Shown here in pieces: positions 57,328 through 64,000 of a DNA stretch of 64,000 bases. Source of the stretch: Guadua angustifolia (taxonomy: Eukaryota; Streptophyta; Magnoliopsida; Poales; Poaceae). The translations under genes were made by a program, and so were the position numbers. The stretch covers positions 14,592,423 to 14,656,422 of the forward strand of contig CM070515.1 in the NCBI GenBank assembly GCA_036346375.1, read 5' to 3'. How positions within the stretch are numbered: the stretch's first letter is position 1; each line of letters begins with the position of its first letter. The notes under the pieces are model-generated. The model was given only the letters and a program-made list of their open reading frames with translations, was not told the origin of the DNA and did no database searches.

Positions 57328-58916
57328 GGACCAAGGGATAAGAGCATTGAGCTGAAAAGGAAAGCAAGTCACAATCAGTCTCGTCACTCGATGCACATCT
57401 GGTGCCAGTCGGGGCATGTTGCTACGTCCAGCATAGACACGATGACGAAATTGGATGATACTGCTTTACATAACAGATATTCAGGACTTTGAGCATGTTA
57501 ATAGAGACACCAAGGAAGCCACTATCATCTGTTAAGAACGTGACTAACATTTCAGTCATCACGAAGTATCTATCCTCGACAATAACAAGGCTTGTAAAAC
57601 AACGCGGAGAACTAGCAGTGACGCCGGACTCGATCTCCGTGGATAAGAACGACCCAGCAGCGAGTTCGACATGACAAACCAAACACACCATCTAACCACA
57701 AGTCCACAACTCACAAACTAATGTATGCAAAGAGGGCCGAACGTACCTTGGTTGGCACGGATGCCTCTCTTCCACCAGAGTTCAATCCTCCGGATAGAAC
57801 TTTTTATGCCTCACTAGAATAATTAAAAACAGATATACATGCATGTGTGTTAAGTGGGACAATACGTCCTTAGACTTCGGAGATCATGAAGTCTCCGATC
57901 ACTTTCTTAATATGTGTAAAAGACATATATGAGAGTGTATGTGTGCCTGTGATAGTTAGTGTAAGGTGCGTTCAACTTGTACCCAAAAAAAGCTAATATC
58001 TGAAGAAAAAAAACATCTTGATGTGGTAGTCAATTTTGGCAAACCCCAGCCACACGCCGACCACTGCGCCAACGAGCTAGCTAACCAAAAAGCGTCGGAG
58101 CCAAACCTAACATGATCATCGTTTACCAAATCTTTCCCATCCCCTTATCAATTCAAAAAACAAACACTAAACATTTCACCCAATTAGGTACACTAGTAAA
58201 AGCGTAAAACCCCACTTTTAGGTTGCACAAGCCGCGTAAGCCCCCCAATATTCTGAGTTTCGAACGCAGGAATTCCACAGAATTTCTATAAAATAGTAGA
58301 AAAGATTTACTGACAGCTATCAGGGAAATTCCTATAGGATTCCAATGCTCCGAAAAAGGACAGACAATCTCAGGAACCATGAAAGAAGCGACAATGAGAT
58401 GTACGCAAAGTGCAAGCGTGCAACGGCTGCACAAACCTGACGCCCGCCTATCCGAACAAGAAGCGAACCAAAACGCACAACGAACGAAGGGACGAACCTG
58501 ACGTGGAAGAGGTCGGACACGCGGAGGGCGCCGAGGTAGACCTCGATGGCGCCGAGGAACGCCTGGTACGTGCGGAGGTGCAGCGCGTCCACGCGCGGAT
58601 ACGGCAGGCGCGGCCGCGGGCCAACGCGCCCCGCCACAGCATTGCCGGCGCCGCCGACGCCGGGGAACGCGTACTCCCTCCACGCCACCGCCCCCATCTC
58701 CTGGTCCCTGGGCTGCTCCGGCGGCGGCAGCGCGACGAAGCCGGCAGCGGCGAGGATGGGCTCGAGGTCGTCGTGGGTGAGGATGGGGCGGAACGTGGCG
58801 TTGTGCCACAGGGACAGCTTCTTGGCCGCCTCCTGTACGGTCATCCTCATGTCCCTGCTCTTCTCGACCCTGTTCCCTCCGGCGGCCACCGCCGCGGCTG
58901 CACCGGGCGACGCCAT
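54048..58916 (-). CDS. Conserved-looking plant protein of unknown function
   Basis: Exon 1 is 58916-58498 (139 codons plus two bases) and exon 2 is 54369-54048, giving 246 aa. The junction works exactly: exon 1 ends CACGTCAG|GT and exon 2 follows TTTTCAG, so AG+A makes Arg and the text runs FHVR-CMPVTAPHDRVFDKVF. The N-terminal half has an Ala-rich start, then MTVQEAAKKLSLWH, LEPILAAAGFVALPPPE and YPRVDALHLRTYQAFL. The C-terminal half has GIIVYRDGTLDD, VEYHVVPGNTCSNLGYLRLGKIDGNCDEE and TCKRYPDYI...LKDIFP, with cysteines at exon-2 residues 1, 42, 61, 76, 81 and 101. No signal peptide or membrane segment is seen. I do not recognise the family. The 4.1-kb intron holds two retrotransposon insertions. 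An alternative is two separate genes, but the phase match and coding character argue for one. Confidence 0.78.
55735..56747 (+). mobile_element. Truncated relative of the 724-3625 LTR, nested in the intron
   Basis: The order of words matches 2600-3625: GGCGGTACTACC-type text, CCCCCAAAACGGCTAG, TATAGAAGGAGGC, four TGTGT hairpin sites (56025, 56077, 56117, 56148), TGAGCCTAGTTGATTTAGGC, TTATCGCTTC and the 3' end CCTATTCACCCCTCTTTAG...CCTTACA at 56747. The 5' half is missing. Two of the four hairpins have lost pairing. Confidence 0.8.
57234..57330. repeat. Compound microsatellite (TACATA, TA, GA)
   Basis: Runs of ATACATAC, then about twelve TA units, then about ten GA units, inside one LTR block in the intron. 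Confidence 0.93.
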
Positions 58917-59818
58917 GGGGCAGGCTTTCTTGGGGGTTTATCGGGGGAGGCGGCTCTTCGCGCTGTTTATGTGCGAGGCAGAGATTGTTTTCGTACCAAA
59001 GACGGGAGATTTTGGGAAATACTAAAAGGAAGGAGGAGGAGGGGGTCGGGTGGGTTACAGGAGGGTACAGGAGTCAGGAGGTAGGGAGGAACCGCATTGG
59101 GATTCTCTCTGCGTGGCAAATATTTTTGAAGGGCTCCGCAGCGGGAGAAACGCTCCCCGCACCTGCGTTCGGTGGACGAGGGTGTCGCCGCAGTGACAAT
59201 GACAAGCGGGGCCACGGGCTTCCATCTAATCGCTCCCAGCACGCAAGTAAAATCGATGAACCACGTGTTCACACGGATGTTGGAACGGAAAAAGGTTTAT
59301 GTTCAGTATAAATGGAAGTTCAGTGAACAGTAAACAGTGACACACCGTTAACAAGGCACCCTTTGACTCTCATGTGTACTCTATGGAGCACTAAGCATCT
59401 TGAGCGATCTAGGTGTGAGCTGTATATCTCTACTACTTTTAATTAGAAGTTGATGACGGTCGTCTGTTCTTCGCTCTCACCACTCCAACCATACTGCCCC
59501 TTATCTTTTTCCAGTCACATCAACGACAACGTGGTCCCACAAACCCTTTGTTCCACCTGTCAGTTATCGAGCGTCGTGGATCCTATGTAACTTCTCATCA
59601 CAATCACCATTAAAGAAAATATTTTTAAGGTTTTTGTAACATCTGAATGTCTATATCAGTTCAATAGTACCAATTAATCAAACACGAAAGAGAACGTACG
59701 CGTTGTTTTCTGAAAACGCTGTGTCTATGTGAGTTTTACTTTACTTTTGTCACAAAGAAATTTTTTATTGCAAATTGAATTTTCGTTTATCAATCGCGAA
59801 AGTATGCATAACTAGTGT

Positions 59819-59853
<35 letters not shown>

Positions 59854-60508
59854 CTCATGTTCAAACAAAAAAAGTTTACATATCATCAACGGGGCTCCCT
59901 TCGTTCCACATGATCGCTCCATAGTGTTTGAGTGCATGGAGCAAGTCATTCGCGAACTGCATAGTCAAAGCACAATTGCATTTGCGTGGTCATATTCAAG
60001 GGCGGAGAGGCAGTTAGGGTCAAACCCCTTAATGAGCGGCTCGAGGGGCTCCTCACCGGGGGCGCAGCCTGTCGGAGCGCAATGATCTGCTACTCCTGCT
60101 GTAGCTTATCTGGTGGCGACGGCGAGGGATCAGTATTCTAGCCCGCGACGCGCTTCTCACTGGGGACTTCCCCCGGGACCTCGCCAACAATGGCCCCTGC
60201 ACCACCTCCTTCTTTGACGCAGCGAAGAACCCCTGCCTTCTCTCCTCCATCGTGCAAGCAAGAAGCTGTGGCCACCGGCCAAGGACTAGTAATATAGGCA
60301 AAAGAAAAGGATTGGCTTGCTTCAAGAGGAGGGTATGGAGAGTGCTGCGACTGCGAGGAGTGGAGTAGAAGGGGGAGTCGGATGCGAAGTGAGGCGCTTG
60401 CGCTTTGTGTTAGTGGATTTTATGGTTCCGATAATGTACCTGGGCAAACCCTTATCATATATAGTTAGACTTGCAGTTTGTCTAAGCTCTAAAAATTTTC
60501 TCCCTCCA
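58917..60508. other. Upstream region of the unknown gene and intergenic sequence
   Basis: 58917-59280 is the likely promoter and 5' leader of the minus-strand gene. At 60000-60300 a GC-rich patch has broken frames without a recognisable domain. A Helitron-like 5' end (TCTCTACTACTTTTAATTAG, 59427) matches the one at 49914. Confidence 0.45.
59816..59841. repeat. (TA)n microsatellite
   Basis: About thirteen TA units followed by CGCGCACACACAC. Confidence 0.92.
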
Positions 60509-60522
60509 CCACCGGTCATATT

Positions 60523-61151
60523 TTTTTAGATCAACAGGACATCCACAAGATACTTCAATTCTATTACTGAAACTTGAAACAGTTCAAATATCATCCATAC
60601 ATCCTAAAACTCAAAACGACCAGCAGCACCCATATAAGCTAATCACAACCTCACGTCCTGACCGCTCAAACAAAATACCAGCACATAGCCACAGATATTA
60701 TCAACTGGAAAAACAAAAACACAAAATTGACTTTCGCCAACAAACCAGACACAGCATGCGCACCACATCTTTCCACCAGGTGAAACCTGAACGCAACCTT
60801 CCTCTTCAAATGACACCGCCCAGAAACTCACAAGTAGAGAAACAAAAAACTTGCCGGTGAAGAGAAACCTCCCAGCCTCCTACAGAAACGTGAGAACTTG
60901 CAATCATCAATTCCTTGAGCCCTCAAAATCTGGATTCATCACTCTCTTCTCATCGCCTGGAATTCCAAAGGAAGCGGCGCCCGAATGTTGTACTCCAGAT
61001 TTTTGCAAAATTCCGCAATCTTGATCTCCAGCTTGCCTGTGAATAAAGGATTCCAATCTTTTAGCAATGCCAGAATCTTTCTCCAAATAATTTTTACACT
61101 TGACCAACCCTGTAAATAGAAAACCATGTTATTTCTTATTTTCCAAGTACT
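60523..61151 (-). mobile_element. LINE 3' fragment with 14-bp target duplication
   Basis: CCACCGGTCATATT occurs at 60509-60522 and 61152-61165. On the minus strand the insert ends in an A-run next to the low-coordinate copy, as expected for LINE integration. The minus frame at 60939-61151 reads WSTWKIRNNMVF followed by a C-terminal LINE tail (SSVKIIWRKIL), matching the analogous WGIWKIRNDLIF of element 2. Only the last part of ORF2 and the 3' UTR are present. Confidence 0.88.
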
Positions 61152-61165
61152 CCACCGGTCATATT

Positions 61166-62552
61166 GAGAAGGAAACACTTGGGATGCAGGAAATCAGTGA
61201 ATGGATGTGCCAGCACCTTCGCTCAAATACGGCAAATACTACTATTCTAAGAGTCGTCTTTTCAACGCCACGTAGAAGATACAATCATGTTTCTTATAAA
61301 ATCGCAGAAGAACGATATTTACCGGATAAAGCAAATGTCTCGGTTTTCAGAACACTTTTGCAAGCAAGCAAGCCTCTCCGGTGAAACAACGATCTCTAAG
61401 ACTCTTACCTACTTAAGTATGTTTGAGGTTCCACAACTTCTTAAACTTTTTTGTGTAGATAAAAAAGCGGGCCCACCTGTCAGCAGAATAGAAGCCCCGA
61501 CTCTGGTGCAAAGCGCGCGTGTGCATAGCCGCAGGCTTGTTCAAGGCGGCCCTTCGGTGGGGATAGAAGGCGCACACACGAGGCAGCGAGCGAAGTGAAT
61601 CAGTCGGGGCCGGACGGTGGGTCTGACCACCTGTATTTCCCTCGGAAAGGCTGGCCGCACTGCACGTCGCCAATGATCCCTCTCGTCCGCACGCTGCCAC
61701 GATGCGCTTTTGAACAATCCGATACCCATTCATACCGACGTACTGTTTCAAGTTCAATATAATGTAAATGCATACATGTTTAATTATATATGCATCAAAT
61801 TTCACTCGCAATATTACTCCAATTACATAGTAGTAGTAGCAATACGAAATATGACATATAGTTCAATGTGTTCAACAGATGATTTATTAATTTTGTCGGT
61901 ATAATCAGTTTTGTTCGACATCGAAACCCGTATAACCGATATTGATCGGTATCGAAGAAGTTTGGCATGATACTGATTAGATGATGAGATGGTAACTACC
62001 GCGTGGCATGTCTTTTTCGTCGCACTTTTTTCGCGCTTCCTCTGCGGTTCAGCTTTTACTTTCTTTTCCCCTGCGGTGCGCGTGCGTGCGGCTGTCATCT
62101 GCGTTCATTTCTGCTCCGAGCGCCAGGCGGCCGACGCTGCGCAGCGCAGATGCACCCGTGCCGACCGCCGGGAGGGAGAGAAAAACCGCGAGAAAGCGGC
62201 AGGCGGCGGCACTCGCGGCGTGCGCTGGCTCGATTGAGCAAAACTAACTTTACATGGGCGTGATATTTCGCAGTTGAGCTCGAGATCCAGAATCAGGTCC
62301 TGCCTTTTACAATTTTTTTGAGTGGTCAAATAAAATTTCCAAACCTTCGTTTTTCGTTCTAAAAACCTCCGTAATTTTCAGCTGCCTACTCAGTTTAACA
62401 GACTTCTCCTACTTCAAAGGTAGCAGGATCTCAAAATTCGTAAGCAAGAAAAAAATTTCGAAAAATACAGTCGTTCCACGTCACTTGTCGGCTTAACGAG
62501 CCAGTCCAGGCCGTCTCCGCCGCTCCCCTACACCGCAACTCCCCTTCTCATC
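61166..62552. other. Intergenic, no gene recognised
   Basis: GC-rich patches at 61480-61700 and 62000-62230 carry overlapping frames on both strands without domains. Confidence 0.45.
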
Positions 62553-62616
62553 ATGGGAAGCGAGAACTCGACACGGACGTCTCCCATGGCCGGAGACACC
62601 AAGCTGCTCCTCGCGC
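62553..62616 (+). CDS. Possible first coding exon of an unidentified gene
   Basis: ATG at 62553 opens a 21-codon frame, MGSENSTRTSPMAGDTKLLL and one more residue, ending C|GTATGC at 62616/62617, a plausible plant donor. The sequence before it is pyrimidine-rich and GC-rich like a 5' leader. Any continuation is not visible because a long LTR begins at 62706. It may be a broken gene, a gene with a very long intron, or chance. Confidence 0.3.
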
Positions 62617-62705
62617 GTATGCAATCATATTATCATCTTTGATTTAGAGTGTGTGCGCGACTGTACGTGATGTTTGATGATTTTTGCTCTTTGTCATGGG
62701 GATAG

Positions 62706-64000
62706 TGTCGGGATTTGAATCTGAAAATCCGGACCTCTGTGCAGATTCATCTTAGTCTAGCATCACGCTAATACATCTGAGGATAAGCAGTTGAAGTACC
62801 ACAATCATACAGCGGAATTATTAATAAAATACTTCAAACATGAATATAAATGAGTTACACAACCTTATGGTCACCTTACATTAATTAAGCACACGCGAGC
62901 GATAAATAACAAAGTAGCACAAGTTCAATAGCGGAAGCAAAAAGTACGTCAATGGACCCTCGTTACGCCACGAGCAGGCCAGCGAGGCTCAACCCTAATC
63001 CTCGACCTTCGGTGAACTCCTCTTCCCAAGCTGGCATAGTTTCTTCTTCTGAGGTTGTTGTTGAAGCAAGGATGAATATACAACATACTCAACAAGTCAT
63101 GCACAAATGCAGTCTTATTACTACATGCATGGGTTATTCCAAGGGAAAGGTTTAAATGGTTATTTTGCATAAAGCAGCATTTCTTTTAACGAGATACTCT
63201 TAAATAGATTAAAAGCGGTAAATCATTACTATAATAGTTAATTCCTCAGTTCTTTCCAAGAGTTTGGCACCTGACCCTAAGTTTGATTCATCGGTCTTTG
63301 GCACCTGACCACCTATTCCACAATTTTTATTTTTAAAATCTAACCCTTATTTGTAATCCCGAGCATTGTCCAATACATGGCACGACGCTATTCAATAGAT
63401 TTAACACACTCTGCAGAGGTCAGACACTTTACCCACAGGATACGATCGCTCACCACACAAGCGATTGATTGCAACAAAGTCTTTGGAGACTAACACTTAA
63501 CGATGAACCTCTCCATTGATTGCCTTTCTAACACTTCCTCTCACAGAGCCAAAGTTTAGAACGAGCCAAATCTGATTGGATGGGTACCAAGCCGCAAAGA
63601 CAGTACGCTCCCCGTCTGGTTACATTTTTGTGTAGCTCATGCCCGAGGTGTCAAAGGAAAGATATTAGAAACCTACTAAACTAGGTCCGTCCCATTAGGA
63701 CAAGTGGTTGTCTGGCTTCAGTTCAAAAGCTCGCAAGGTGAAGTCCTTAAGCATGTCGGGCAAGACATCCATTTTATATTTCTCGGCACCTGACCTTCAC
63801 CATCTTAATACATCCGTTGCCACACAGCCCACAGCACGAAGCTTTCTTGCCACTTGCCCCGGTCCAAAATATTTCCCACCCCGGTTTGCATTTATGCAAC
63901 ACATGCCAATGCACACTTCATTGCATTAGTAGAACCACACAGGTCGCTACCCCAATTCCATCTCATGGCATCATCGCATTATTCCAAAATGCGTTTCATA
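62706..64000. mobile_element. Start of a second 3-kb-type LTR, runs off the window
   Basis: It begins TGTCGGGATTTG and follows the LTR at 5143-8385 in order: ACTCAACAAGT-TGCACA, TTATTCCAAGG, TTTTGCA-TAAAGCAGCATTT, GAGCATTGTCCAATAC, CACACTCTGCAGAGGT, CACTTTACCCACA and ACCTGACC-type words. Whether it is a solo LTR or the edge of a complete element cannot be seen. GATAG (62701-62705) is the left candidate target site. Confidence 0.78.

Larger units (their letters stand above)
54842..57455 (-). mobile_element. Non-autonomous Copia-like element in the intron
   Basis: Two homologous blocks, 54842-55152 and 57076-57455, are direct repeats: both contain AAAATAGAAGATAATYGAA near their low end and CATAGACACGATG near their high end, with matching order between. 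On the minus strand the block at 55152 starts TGTTAAAGTATG after a purine-rich CTCAAAGTGGAGAT, as a 3' LTR after its polypurine tract. The inside (about 1.9 kb) encodes nothing recognisable and was itself hit by another LTR (55735-56747). The block at 57076-57455 has gained a long microsatellite. Confidence 0.72.

Noticed and set aside
57144..57417. Small frames rich in Tyr-Ile or Arg-Glu
   Set aside because: They are translations of the TA/GA microsatellite.
57422..57691. Minus 89-codon and plus 61-codon frames as extra exons of the unknown gene
   Set aside because: Neither joins exon 1 (phase 2) to exon 2 without a stop or frame change, and exon 1 to exon 2 already closes.
57741..57800. 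Possible middle exon ending in AACCAAG|GTACG on the minus strand
   Set aside because: The upstream acceptor followed by TGAGGCATAA gives an in-frame stop after exon 1.
58410..59084. 224-codon plus frame and a 159-codon plus frame opposite the unknown gene
   Set aside because: They are antisense to exon 1 of the minus gene in a very GC-rich stretch and show no domain or splice support.
1..64000. CRISPR array, bacterial operon, rRNA or tRNA gene
   Set aside because: Repeats are not of CRISPR form, all genes have spliceosomal introns, and no rRNA or cloverleaf tRNA was seen by eye.

Overview
This window is nuclear DNA of a grass (Poaceae). The coding exons are GC-rich and split by short GT-AG introns, they lie in AT-rich intergenic sequence, and Copia and Gypsy-type LTR elements, LINE retrotransposons and PIF/Harbinger-like MITEs are nested in one another. 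I cannot name the species. I see no bacterial, organellar or viral gene set, no rRNA or tRNA gene and no CRISPR array.

Five host genes can be modelled exon by exon, and every reading frame closes across the splice junctions. (1) A B1-type cyclin-dependent kinase, minus strand, 24487-26093, six exons, 325 aa. (2) A thylakoid-lumen PsbP-domain protein (PPD3-like), minus, 26859-28527, nine exons, 238 aa. (3) A two-AT-hook AHL/PPC-domain DNA-binding protein, plus, 37207-39960, five exons, 365 aa. (4) A small HMA-fold protein that has lost both metal-binding cysteines, minus, 50169-50605, two visible exons, 87 aa. (5) A plant protein of unknown function, minus, 54048-58916, two exons joined across a 4.1-kb intron full of retrotransposon debris, 246 aa. 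A possible short first exon lies at 62553-62616. These genes do not form a pathway: they are a cell-cycle kinase, a chloroplast protein, a chromatin protein, an HMA-like protein and an unknown.

Layout: 1-10.5 kb holds two long solo LTRs with intact target-site duplications (724-3625, TSD GGCGT; 5143-8385, TSD GTTGA), a broken 2-oxoglutarate dioxygenase fragment and a GTTTCA-rich degenerate array. 11.3-20.4 kb is one decayed Ty1/Copia element (185-bp LTRs) carrying a nested solo LTR (12650-13954, TSD CGCTT) and a MITE (18504-18770). 20.4-24.4 kb holds duplications and MITEs. 24.5-28.5 kb holds the kinase and PsbP-domain genes in tandem. 28.5-37.2 kb is mostly noncoding with several MITEs, including a 54-bp foldback. 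37.2-40.2 kb is the AHL gene. 42.1-49.8 kb holds a degenerate Copia remnant and two LINEs. 50-59 kb holds the HMA-like gene and the unknown gene. 59-64 kb holds a LINE fragment with a 14-bp TSD and a second member of the 5143-8385 LTR family, which runs off the window.

The most unusual structure is inside the solo LTR at 724-3625. About 17 imperfect hairpins share an almost invariant TGTGT/TGAGT five-base loop, while their stems differ from one another yet stay self-complementary. A partial second copy at 55.7-56.7 kb carries four more. All boundaries and alignments were read by eye; nothing was computed or searched.
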